Assembly: GCF_045679555.1 (NCBI RefSeq)
Contig: NC_092091.1
Coordinates: 17,478,072 to 17,542,071, forward strand
Direction of reading: 5' to 3'
Length of the DNA stretch: 64,000 bases
From: Salvelinus alpinus
Taxonomy: Eukaryota; Chordata; Actinopteri; Salmoniformes; Salmonidae
Below are positions 1 through 10,940 of the stretch, piece after piece. Each line of letters begins with the position of its first letter. Positions within the stretch are counted from its first letter, which is position 1. Position numbers and translations under genes: made by a program. The notes under the pieces are model-generated. The model made no database searches and was not told the DNA's origin. It saw only the letters and a program-made list of their open reading frames with translations.

Positions 1-154
1 GTTCTATTTCTGACAGGCAGAGGTCAGAGGAGCGCTGGGTCAGTCAGTCTATAGGGTCATCGTGTCAAACACTGTCCACACACACTGTGGGGTTTTTCCA
101 CTTCCCACAGATGTGATGGTCGGGATGTGTGTGTGTGTGTTTGTGTGTGCGTAC

Positions 155-3100
155 CTGTGGGTCGGACAGGCGGCCCAGGTCTGGGTAGAGGTAGAACTTG
201 ATTCCTATGAAGGCTCCCGGTAGGGTGACCCCTCTGATTAGCAGGATACACAGCATGATGTAGGGGAAGGTAGCTGTAAAATACACCACCTGAGGGAACA
301 GGGTTAAGGTTGTACTGTACATACACACGGCTACGGTATGCATAGTGCAAAACAGTACAGCACCAAGAATCACAGATAGCAATGTACAACACAGTGGGTT
401 AAACAGGTGTCTATTCATAATAAGAAGCAAAAGAGTCATTGAATGGTCTCTACCACACACAAAAAAAAAGAAGAGCTATCTAGAACGTAAAAGGGTTTTT
501 CGGCTGTCAACATAGGGAGAACCCTTTTTGGTTCCAGGTAGAACCCTTTTGGGTTCCAGGTAGAACCCTCTGTAGAAAGGGTTCTACCTGGAACCCAAAA
601 GGGTTCTCCTATGGGGACAGACAAATAACTATTTTGGAACCCTTTTTTCTAAGAGTGTAGTCATCTCAGCTACTGTATCACGTTATCTGCCAGACTTCCA
701 CAGGACCACATACCTAGAGTACTTGGCTGTCCAAAGGTGTTAAGCAACTTTGAGAAATGCGTATAAATACTTAGAATATGTCCTGAACAAGTGACCAGAC
801 CAGGAGCAACTCTTGGTCCTATTTATTGCCAGAAACTATGCTATTGACTTTTTCCAATTTAAGAGCCTTTCCGGTAAGAACATCTTTCTATATACCGGTG
901 CTGTTAAGTGGAATAAACTACCACAACAACTTAAAGCTATACCGACCAAAACCTATTTTTAAACGTATGTCAAAAGCTTTCTGATGACTGAACGGTAGAA
1001 CCATTTTCATGTCTGTTTCTATATAATTTATTGCACCATGCACTTTAAGGGACCACAATGGAAATAAATAATTGTATTTCTTAAACTGCCAAATAAAATC
1101 ACTGAATCAATCAATCTGGATAGGGCTCAGAGGTTCTTCCTGGTCAGGAACTGTATTAGGGAGGCTCACAGAGACAGAATGTAGAGTACCTTGCCGGTGG
1201 ATTTGACTCCCTTCCAGATACAGAAGTAAACCAGTATCCAGGCTATGGCCAGACACAGCACCAGGTCCCAGTTGAGAGATCCTATATTGTCTATGCCAGA
1301 GGAGATACGCAGAACCCTCCGCCTACAAAATCCCAAACACACAAGGGAACAGATAACGTGAGATAATTATGTGGATACACATGTGATTGCTATTTACAGA
1401 TAACCAAACATGATTAGTAAGCTCTGAAATTACAGAGCAAACATGTACATTATGGAGGTATCTGTAAGGACACCACAGCTCTTAAAATCACCCATAAAGA
1501 AGACTATCGTGTTTTTGTATTCAGCAGTGCAACACCAGTTGGCAAGACAACGGCCAGTTGGCTGAGGAATAAACAGTAGGCCACCCAGGCTCCTTAAGGA
1601 GATGGAGAAACAATAGACTCTTAGTACTTACTCCCAGAACTCAATGACAGGAGACGTGGCGTTCAGACGTGGCTGATTGAAAGAGTCATTCCTCCTCTGG
1701 AACTCCATGCAAGAATCTTGAGAACAGAAATGCACAACAAGTTCGCACAAGTTCAGTGAGGACACCAGCTATATGGTTTCTCTAGGGAACCCAACCCTAT
1801 TCTAATGTTAGGTAAGACTACATGGGACACCACCAACTGCTGATGTAAAAAGGTCTTTATAAATACATTTGATGAATAATTGAGTGTAGTCCTGGATGTT
1901 TCTGCTCAACCTCTCTCTGTATATGGTGGCATGCTGGACTTCTCCTCGTTCGATCGTGTTTTGTGGGCAGCTCTGTCTCCAGGGCAGAAACAATGTGAAT
2001 ATTTAGGCAATAAATTCGATCGGTTCAGTTGAAGTAATCTCAATTGGTTAGGGGTTGGGTAACATTCGAACCAGCAACCTTGCCATTGAGCTTTCCTCCA
2101 ACCAATCATATTCCTTCTGCCCTTGAGGAAGAGCTTTGACAAGATTGAATAAGGAAAACGTCCACTAAGCCTATGGTGGATCTCTGACCTGTGTTCCATG
2201 TGTTGTTGCAGGAGGCCCAGGGCAGGTCCCAGGTGAAGGAGTAGGACAGGTAGAAGATGGCCCAGGCCAGGACGATGATGTAATAGAAGTTCAACAGAGC
2301 CACGATGACTTGTGTGGCGTAGCCCACTCCTGCAGCGGGGACCAAGGACAAGTGGAGCATTGTGGTTAGCTATGACAATGCCTTTCAATGTTGAATACAA
2401 CAACACGCATGAAAACCATGTCTTCATTCACATTGCCGACTCCACCATTTCCCATCCGGTAGCCTCTCTGGCTCCTGTGTGAATGTCTACAGTTATATTG
2501 TCCTTATTAGGGGCCGATTGGACGATGAAAGCGTTGGATACTTGGAAGTGTGCCAGTGTCAGTGGCATGCCAACAATTACATCAACCCCCTCCTACTACA
2601 TACTGGCAGACAAGCATGCACAAACACACACATGCACTCACACACACGCACTAACGCAAAAAGTTCTCAAAATGTCTCTCTTATTTAATTCTGTTACGCA
2701 GACAAGTAGTAGACATGGTTGTAGATAGAGGTAAAATCCACAAAAAAAACAATATTTTTGTATTTTTATAATTAGTCCACTGTTGATATAGTCCCAAAAT
2801 GTTTTGCCCTTTCAAGAAGCAACGTGATGATGCAAAATATCAAGAAGATCGTTTTTGAATGGATTTTCCCTTTAATCCTGTCCTTGAAACACATTCATAT
2901 GCAGTGCACATTAAACAAAATATAGTTCTGACAAAATGTTTTGTAACTGTACTATAACCGAAAAGCCAGGAGTTTCACAGGAACATCCAAATGAGCAAGT
3001 CCGTGAAGAAAGGCATTGCTTCATAGACAGTAGATATTAGTGGAGGATCACCTTCAAACAGTGGAGTGATCTTCCTCCAACAGGTGACACCTCCCTCGCT

Positions 3101-4848
3101 GGTGTACTGTCCTAGAGCTGTCTCCAGGAAGAATACTGGGATCCCACACGTGAAGAGGAAGATCAGGTAGGGGATGAAGAACGCACCTGTTGGGAGGAGA
3201 GGGGGAGAGGAGAGAACTAGAACTCCATTTTGATATGAGGTCAGATGACATATGCAATCAACAAGGATGATGCTTTTTGAGGCAGCATTTCAAGGTTGGA
3301 CGTCCCAAAGGTACTCTAAAATGCTACCTTGATTTGGCCAATTTTAAAGTCAGCATCCCACGATTCATTTGCCGGGTAGGATATCCACAGATCTTGCGGC
3401 GCAACTTCCGTTACAATTAATGGTGAACGGAAGACCCCGATTTGGAGAACATTCTCCAGAAGAATGAGGTATACTTTGTGAAATGTTAGTATTAAGTTTA
3501 TTTATTTTCCAAATGATTTGAAAATGTTGATCAAATTACTGTCATTTGTATAATAATGTAAATCATTTGGACAATGGCAAGCTTGCTGTTACAATGCTAT
3601 TACAATGACATTTTACCAAGATATGAGAAATGGGGGCTAGACATAATACATCAATTATTGTTTTCTGATAAAATGATACATTATCTTCACCCTAAAGTTC
3701 TACAGATATAAAAACAATGAAGTTTAAGAAACCCAGAACTACCTTATGCACCCCGTCCGTCCGTTCGTCTACTCAACCTCTTTTAAAACGACCAATTTAA
3801 AAGACATCAACCCTGTCATTCTGAAAAACTTTAATTGGTACCTCCCTAATATTGTGGGATATAATACATTCCAAACAGGAGTGTGTTGTTTGTTACTGTT
3901 GTACTGCATGATTTATATATTTTATGTATAAACATATATCAGTCAAAAATTCATTAGGTGGATTTATTGCTCAACAACAATTTACATACCTCCAAATGAG
4001 CACTTTTGAGGTTTTACACCACTGCTAATTCCAGATTCCATGCCCTTCATAACTGTTTCTAGCATTAAAACACAATGTACTCAAAGGCTCCAGTGCCATT
4101 TAAGTTCATAACAACAGGCTTTGGGTCAGTTAAAGGCAATATATAGTAGGTAAACTTACATTTCTTTAATGATATGGATATGACATCAGTCACAGTTGTC
4201 CTGATCAATAGTACTGAAGGACGATTGTGAACCGATATGAACAAAATGATGTGACATGCTGTCATTGAGCACTGTGATGGTATCCCTTTCCTGCACTCAA
4301 ATGACCTAGTGGCCTCATGGGTGGAATGATATTAATATTTTTCATAATTACATTATTAAAAAATATATTTTTAAAAACGGCCAAAAATCTGGTCTTACTA
4401 TGTGAAACGGTTTTGTTATATTTCAGTCTTCTGTGATGTATATAAAGTGTAATATTGGGATGCAAACTCAACATCGAATACATTTCAACTCTATGTCTGA
4501 CATGGTACAGGTGTCTTCTTTTCTTTTAGCCCATAACCATGTGTGTGAGGTATATACTTTTGTTTCAAAATATATGTGTTTAAGACTATCTAGAAACACT
4601 CTGAGTGACCCAGATTTAGCCCACTGCAGTAAAAGGTTAACACCTACCTCCTCCGTTCTTGTAGCACAGGTAAGGGAAGCGCCACACATTTCCCAGTCCT
4701 ATGATCTCCCCGGCGACAGACAGGACAAACTCCACCTTGTTGCCCCACTGACCCCTCTCCTTCATCTTCTCATCGCTCTGTGGCACAATGTCCAGGGGCC
4801 GACTGTGGTCGTTGGAGGGGTCCATCTTGGGCAGGCTCTCCATGTCGC
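155..4848 (-). CDS. SLC6-family Na+/Cl- GABA transporter, GAT-2/GAT-3 type (5' part, six exons)
   Basis: Plasma-membrane symporter that moves GABA or a related amino acid with Na+ and Cl-. Coding exons on the minus strand, in gene order: 4648-4848, 3052-3186, 2189-2329, 1632-1716, 1190-1322, 155-289; all have AG/GT borders and join in one frame. The first ATG seen (4843) gives 275 residues of about 600; TM6-12 lie beyond the left edge. TM1 carries [11 protein letters not shown], the unwound ion and substrate site. The glutamate in AGEIIGLGN fits GAT-2, GAT-3 and BGT-1 and not GAT-1 or the taurine carrier. Exons 3-4 hold extracellular loop 2 with its paired cysteines (CNNTWNTDSC) and N-glycosylation sequons NNT, NDS and NAT. 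TM5 has [10 protein letters not shown]. Loop text such as [15 protein letters not shown] leans to GAT-3 (slc6a11), other parts to GAT-2 (slc6a13), so no symbol is given. An acceptor just before the ATG (TTCTTCAG) implies an upstream 5' exon, not located; the true start could be there. Confidence 0.9.
475..660. repeat. Palindromic MITE-like element in the SLC6 intron
   Basis: The two halves pair as a hairpin: GGTTCCAGGTAGAACCCTT-type text on the left is matched by AAGGGTTCTACCTGGAACC-type text on the right around position 575. It has no coding capacity. I recognise it as a widespread salmonid short inverted-repeat element. Exact ends were not fixed because no clean target duplication is visible. 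Confidence 0.7.
790..1118 (+). mobile_element. LINE 3'-end fragment
   Basis: A degraded plus-strand reading ends with a WNKLPQQLK-like motif at about 908-935, the usual end of reverse-transcriptase ORFs in L2/Rex-type LINEs. It is followed by an A/T-rich 3' region with AATAAA-like signals and a short TCAA-repeat tail (about 1102-1117). It is strongly 5'-truncated and non-coding, and lies inside the SLC6 gene in the opposite orientation. Confidence 0.5.
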
Positions 4849-5284
4849 CTGAAGAAGCAACACATTAGAGTGAGTGGAGGAGAGGTGAGACACTGGGAGG
4901 GAGAGTAACACTACCTTACATAATTATATAGGCTAACCCCACAGCCTAAAGCCTTGTATTTACTGTGTAGTGGTATTGAGCAGGGAAGGGGTTTCTCCTG
5001 TAGTATCTGTATACCTTTATCACACCACTCCCAGATCAACAGGCTCATCTTAAAGCAAACACAACTTTACAGTCCTTAAGTCTCCCTAGGGACTATGTCC
5101 TGGAAATTAACAATGGGAGGAGTACAAGCCTCAAGGACATGGGGGTTATAGGGGCCCTTCAGTTGTGCATACATCCCCTTTGAGTGTTTGGAACAAAGGT
5201 CAAGCAGCAAGAGGTGTGAGAGAAGGAAGAATTTCAAGACATTCTGTAGTTCTCACGCACAATTTACCACAAGCAAGAAAGAGT
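4849..5284. other. Intergenic or 5' intron DNA, nothing recognised
   Basis: Directly upstream of the first SLC6 coding exon seen here. It probably belongs to that gene's 5' intron, because an acceptor sits at 4849-4851. No exon, promoter motif or repeat could be identified. Confidence 0.4.
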
Positions 5285-5752
5285 CAAACATTGACAAAAC
5301 ATTAATTACAGCTGCTCTTTCAATGACATAGACTGACCAGGTGAAAGCTATGATCCCTTATTGATGTCACTTGTTAAATCCACTTCAATCAGTGTAGATG
5401 AAGGGTAGCAGACAGGTTAAAGAAGGATTTTTAAGCCTTGAGACATAATATTGAGACATGGATTGTGTGTGTGTGCCATTCAGAGGGTGAATGGGCAAGA
5501 CAAAAGATTTAAGTGTCTTTGAACGGGATATGGAAGTAGGTGCCAGGTGCACTGGTTTGAGTGTGTCAAGAACGGCAACGCTGTTGGGTTCTTCACACTC
5601 AACAGTTTTCCGTGTGTATCAAGAATGGTCCAACATCCAAAGAACATGCAGCCAACTTGACACAACTGTGGGAAGCATTGGAGTCGACATGGGCCAGCTT
5701 CCCTGTGCAACTCAATATTAGGAAGGTGTTCTTAATGTTTTGTACACTCTGT
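5285..5752 (+). mobile_element. Non-autonomous Tc1-derived element, plus orientation
   Basis: The right end reads TTAATGTTTTGTACACTCTG and the left end is a decayed inverted copy of it (about 5288-5305). An internal open stretch at 5491-5720 encodes only the helix-turn-helix region of a Tc1-type transposase (MGKTKDLSVFERDMEVGAR...), with no DDE catalytic part. The same family recurs at 9186-9642 in the opposite orientation, so this is a deletion derivative amplified in trans. Confidence 0.7.
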
Positions 5753-6788
5753 CCTTCCCTGTCTAGAAGGGGTCCAGTCACTGAAAATTGTGTCTTACGT
5801 GACGGCTTGTTTGAGCTCCACAACTCATGGCCGGACGGTGTTTAGGTCCAGTGATGCTGAAAGAGGAAACAGACAGCTCACTGACCGTGCTCACTGCTGT
5901 CATATCTCATTAACAAGGCCTCTCATCACCCTCCCCTCCCTCTCCCTCTCTGTTTCTTTCTCTTTCACTCCCTCTCTCCCCTCTCTCTTCTTCCCTCTCA
6001 CTCTATCCCTCACTCTGACCCCCCTGTCTCCCTCTCTCAACTTGGTTAGTCCAGTAGCCCCTCCCGTCACAGATCAAACAAAACAAATTAATGTTCGGCC
6101 TGCGGGAGAGGACTGTTCCAAAAATCGTCCCCCCTTAACCCAAAACACCAGGGCCATTCCGACCTGGCTCTCCTGGGTCTAATAAGACGGCTGTTTTCTC
6201 GGCAGAGAGAGTTGAATTTAGGTCTGCAACAATAGGAGAGATGGCAACCCCACTGTGCCATAAGCTTTGGGAATGTGCTCTTAGCTCAGCCTATCACTGG
6301 CAGAGCAGGGCAGGGTGGATGGGATGGAGGGGAGAGAGGAGCCAACATCTTCTGAGCATGGGCCAAATTGTGGCCAGCGGTAAAAATAGAGCCCCTTGTT
6401 TTCAGAAGGTATTTGGTGGGACTGAAGGCTTGGCATCATAAAGGACTGGAGCCTCTTATTGGCAAGGGGCTTCTTTGTGCTGCTGGGACGGCATAGAGAG
6501 GAGATCTCCAGGCTGCCAGGGAGCCTGATCACACTTTACCTTGGTTTTTCACAGGCTCAGTGTGGGCCACGGGGGCAGCGTGACCCAGAAGCCAAATTCC
6601 TCCACACCGAGACCTCTCCAGACTCCAGTCCAGGGGCACAGGCCTCACTTTTTATTTACTAGGTGAGAATAAATATTTGCCTCATTTTTAGTAACAGGAC
6701 AGCTGCTTTGCAGATAGGTGTTGATACAGAAGCTAGGGGGCTGTCTGAAATGAAGGCCAAGACTGAGGAGAACTGAGCATGCCAAGCC
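5753..6788. other. Intergenic DNA with a pyrimidine-rich tract
   Basis: Contains a CT-rich stretch at about 5930-6050 (CTCCCTCTCTC-type). The remainder is unique-looking DNA in which I see no exon or known element. Short open frames here show no domain or codon pattern suggesting a gene. Confidence 0.4.
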
Positions 6789-6906
6789 TCAAGCCAAGCA
6801 TTCACCTCTCTCATAAAGCCTCACGCAAAGCCACTGGGCCAGCATTCACCTCTCTCATAAAGTCTCAAACCAAGTCACTGGGCCAGCATTCACCTCTCTC
6901 ATAAAA
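6789..6906. repeat. Short tandem repeat of about 52 bp
   Basis: About two and a half imperfect copies of a unit containing GCATTCACCTCTCTCATAAA. It immediately precedes the large 27-bp minisatellite. Confidence 0.7.
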
Positions 6907-6940
6907 GACTGCACTTCAACAGACTCACTGACTGACTACA

Positions 6941-8300
6941 GTGGGTAACCTACTGGATATCACTCTTTCTGTCAGCCTACTGGATATCAATCTTTCTGTC
7001 AGCCTATCGGATATCACTCTTTCTGTCAGCCTACTGGATATCACTCTTTCTGTCAGCCTACTGGATATTACTCTTTCTGTCAGCCTACTGGATATCACTC
7101 TTTCTGTCAGCCTACTGGATATCACGCTTTCTGTCAGCCTACTGGATATCACTCTTTCTGTCAGCCTACTGGATATTACTATCTCTGTCAGCCTACTGGA
7201 TATTACTCTTTCTGTCAGCCTACTGGATATCACTCTTTCTGTCAGCCTACTGGATATCACTCTTTCTGTCAGCCTACTGGATATCACTCTTTCTGTCAGC
7301 CTACTGGATATTACTCTCTCTGTCAGCCTACTGGATATCACTCTTTCTGTCAGCCTATCGGATATCACTATTTCTGTCAGCCTACTGGATATCACTCTCT
7401 CTGTCAGCCTACTGGATATTACGCTTTCTGTCAGCCTACTGGATATCACTCTTTCTGTCAGCCTACTGGATATTACTCTCTCTGTCAGCCTACTGGATAT
7501 TACGCTTTCTGTCAGTCTACTGGATATCACTCTTTCTATCAGCCTACTGGATATTACTTTCTCTGTCAGCCTACTGGATATCACTCTTTCTGTCAGCCTA
7601 CTGGATATCACTCTTTCTGTCAGCCTACTGGATATTACTCTTTCTGTCAGTCTACTGGATATCACTCTTTCTGTCAGTCTACTGGATATCACTCTTTCTG
7701 TCAGTCTACTGGATATCACTCTTTCTGTCAGCCTACTGGATATCACTCTTTCTACTCTTTCTGTCTAACTACTAGATATCACTCTTTCTGTCAGTCTACT
7801 GGATATCACTCTTTCTGTCAGCCTACTGGATATCACTCTTTCTGCCAGTCTACTGGATATCACTCTTTCTGTCAGCCTACTGGATATCACTATTTCTACT
7901 CTTTCTGTCTAACTACTAGATATCGCCCTTTCTGTCAGCCTACTGGATATCACTCTTTCTACTCTTTCTGTCTAACTACTAGATATCACCCTTTCTGTCA
8001 GCCTACTGGATATCACTCTCTCTGTCAGCCTATTGGATATCACTCTTTCTACTCTTTCTGTCTAACTACTAGATATCACCCTTTCTGTCAGCCTACTGGA
8101 TATCACTCGTTCTACTCTTTCTGTCTAACTACTAGATATCCCTCTTTCTGTCAGCCTACTGGATATCACTCTCTCTGTCAGCCTATTGGATAATACTCTT
8201 TCTACTCTTTCTGTCTAACTACTAGATATCACCCTTTCTGTCAGCCTAATGGATTTCACTCTTTCTGTCTGAATACTGGATATCACTATTTCTGACTACC
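6941..8300. repeat. 27-bp minisatellite, about 50 units
   Basis: The unit contains TACTGGATATCACTCTTTCT followed by GTCAGCC. Because 27 is a multiple of three and the unit lacks stops, about 275 codons are open on both strands (LLDITLSVS repeats on plus, ISSRLTERV repeats on minus). From about 7740 a second unit type with TCTAACTACTAGATATC alternates, giving a higher-order pattern. Every unit carries GATATC, an EcoRV site. I do not call it coding: there is no signal, no splice context and only repeat-driven openness. Confidence 0.9.
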
Positions 8301-8301
8301 A

Positions 8302-8578
8302 GTGGTGGAAAAAGTACCCAGTTGTCATACTTGAGTAAAAGTAAAGATACCTTAATAGAAAATGACTCAAGTAAAAGTGAATGTCCCCCAGTAAATACTA
8401 CTTGAGGAAAAGTTTCAAAGTATTTGGTTTTAAACCTATTTAAGTGTCAAAAGTCAATTTAATTGATAAAGTATACTTAAGCATCAAAAGTAAAAGTATA
8501 AATACTTTCAAATTCCTTATATTAAGCAAACCAGACGGCAGAATTTTCTTGTTTTAAAAATGTACGGATAGTCAGGGG
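8302..8578. mobile_element. Dispersed teleost repeat inserted into the minisatellite edge
   Basis: Begins CAGTGGTGGAAAAAGTACC and contains repeated AAGTAAAAGTAAA and CTTAAGCATCAAAAGTAAA motifs, the pattern of a common fish short repeat. Minisatellite-type text (GGATATCACTATTTCT) occurs on both sides (about 8278 and 8577), so the element sits inside the former array. No coding capacity; superfamily not resolved. Confidence 0.5.
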
Positions 8579-8599
8579 ATATCACTATTTCTACTCTTT

Positions 8600-9185
8600 T
8601 CCCAGAAAACCCAGGGGTTATTATTTGACTGTGCACGTATATGTTTGTGGTCATGTTGTGTTCCTATGTGTGAGAATATGTGTGTGGGTTTGAGTGTGTG
8701 TGTGTTCATGTCTGTTTAATCACGTGCTGTTACTACTGCAGGTGTAGATTGATGGTGGCCCTCAGATCTTTTTCACCTACGCTGCCATCTTGGGAAATGT
8801 TCTCCATAAGATTTGCTTCATGACATTGTGAAATAATAAATGGCTGTTGTGAATATAAGTGATTGTGATTCTTGGCATCATACAAAGAGAGTCAGAGGAT
8901 TTAGACTGCAAGTTCCAACCTGAATCACCATTATTTATAACAACCCTATTTTCCTCACAGTTTTTGCCTAGGGGGCATAGGTATGCCACAAAGCTCCGTA
9001 CGATACGCTCCGTTGACACACAAAACAGAAAAGTATTTGAATTTTGGAACTAGATGTTCATAAACTTGTCTGAGGATGTTACAGCATGTCATCACATCCA
9101 CCAGTGGTGAGATCCTGCTCTAGCTCTTATTAACATAATTTAACCCTTAATTGGTTTTAGGTGGTTTGAACCACCAACTGATATA
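8600..9185. other. Intergenic DNA, nothing recognised
   Basis: Includes an imperfect TG-rich stretch near 8640-8710. No exon, RNA gene or identifiable element. Confidence 0.4.
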
Positions 9186-9642
9186 CATTGAGTGTACAAA
9201 ACATTAGGAACACCTTCCTAATATTGAGTTGCACCCTCTTTTTCGCTCAGAACAGCCTCAATTCATCGGGGCATGAATTCTACAAGGTGTCGAAAGCATT
9301 CCACAAGGATGCTGGCCCATGTTGACTCCAATGCTTCCCACAATTGTATCAAGTTAGTTGGATGTTCTTTGGGTGGGTGACCATTCTTGACACACATGGG
9401 AAACTGTCGAGCGTGAAAAACCCAACAGCTTTGCAGTTCTTGACACACTCAAACCTTTGCGCCTGGCACATACAATCATACCCCTTTCAAAGTCACTTAA
9501 ATCTTTTGTCTTGCCCATTCACCCTCTGAATAGCACACACACAATCCATGCCTCAATATTCTCAAGGCTTAAAAATCCTTCTTTAACCTGCCACCTCCCC
9601 TTCATCTACACTGATTGTTCCTAATGTGTTGTACACACCGTG
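9186..9642 (-). mobile_element. Non-autonomous Tc1-derived element, minus orientation
   Basis: Same family as 5285-5752, reversed. The left end reads GAGTGTACAAAACATTAGG after a TA, and the right end has its degenerate complement (CCTAATGTGTTGTACACA). The minus strand retains the transposase helix-turn-helix region only. Internal deletions distinguish it from the other copy. Confidence 0.7.
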
Positions 9643-10734
9643 TTTTTAATGCAGTCATAGCACTGCCTCTGTGCTTCTTCATTAAGAGATGTCCTAACAT
9701 AATAATACTCAGTCAATCAGTTCTAGACACGCTGACAGATGACAGACTGTAAGGTCTCCAAACATCAGGTTAATGCATACGTTAACTGTCAACATCAGTA
9801 CAGTGGAAAATGCAAAGCATGATCACAGTTACCTGACATATTCCAACATAGTAGAAGAATGAAGCACTTTCAGATTGCCTGGCAGGTGTATTGGATTTTA
9901 ATTATGCAACCTATTACCAAACACTTTATGAAATTATAAAAATGTTAGATAAATTAACATCTCTGATCAAATTATTCAACACATCTGTCTGAAATTAAGA
10001 CTGAGTGTGATACTGTACGTACATGTTTAAATTCTCCAATATCTGAGTCTCTTTGTTTGTCTGAGATAAGTCAAGTCAACACTTGGATGTGGGTGAAAAC
10101 CCATCATACTGATTGTGGTCAGAATGTATAAGGCACAAAGTCCTGGATGAGTTAAGGACACAAATGAGTGAAACCCCCAAGGGAAAATGTAAACAATGAC
10201 ATTGATTTCCACCACAGGATCAGATCTGCTGGGTTGCTACTGTAGGGCCACGTTTAACAAAACAAAAAAAGCTGAATGTTTTAAGAACCAGAAATGTATA
10301 TTAAAAACTATTACTGTACTCAATCTATTTGTATGCCCCTCACTTTGCCCATCTGACAGAAAAAAAACTATAATATTCTAGACCGGTCCCATTATCCAGA
10401 CACCTGCATCAGCTAAGTATAGCCAACATAAAGTAGGAATGACTTCTTCTGTGGCTCTGGCTGCATCTATCATGGTACCACATTACATATGGATGATCTC
10501 ACTGTATTCATGTTTAGAATTTATTCAGTAACTCTAGCAACAATATTGCATTAACATGGACTTACATACTACAGTAGTTTAGTAATTATTTTGTAATTGC
10601 ATAATGGAGTTGAGGGGATGGTCCCACTTCAAACTAACTATAAATGCTATATAAATATAAATGCTTTATATAGCACACAAGTCTTCACAAGCATGGCATG
10701 GATCCATAACAAATCATCTAAAAGCTGGTGTCAT
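9643..10734. other. Intergenic DNA, nothing recognised
   Basis: A/T-rich sequence without recognisable exons, RNA genes or repeat ends. Confidence 0.4.
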
Positions 10735-10940
10735 ACTATATAAAGGGTGTATAAAGGGTAACATAACAGCTCCTTATGTAGGGTGCTATAGCATCTCCTT
10801 ATGTACGGTGACATAACAGCTCCTTATAGAGGGTATCATAACAGATCCTTATGTAGGGTGACATAACATCTCCTTATGTAGGGTGACATAACAGCTCCTT
10901 ATGTAGGGTGACATAACAGCTCCTTATGTAGGGTGCATAA
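10735..10940. repeat. Minisatellite of about 25 bp
   Basis: About eight imperfect copies of a unit containing CTCCTTATGTAGGGTGACAT. Non-coding. Confidence 0.8.

Noticed and set aside
5490-5721. Small DNA-binding protein gene
   Set aside because: It is the helix-turn-helix remnant of a Tc1 transposase within a repeated element.
6925-7768. Long open frames of about 275 codons on both strands
   Set aside because: They are the 27-bp minisatellite read in two directions; openness follows from the unit, with no domain, splice or start context.
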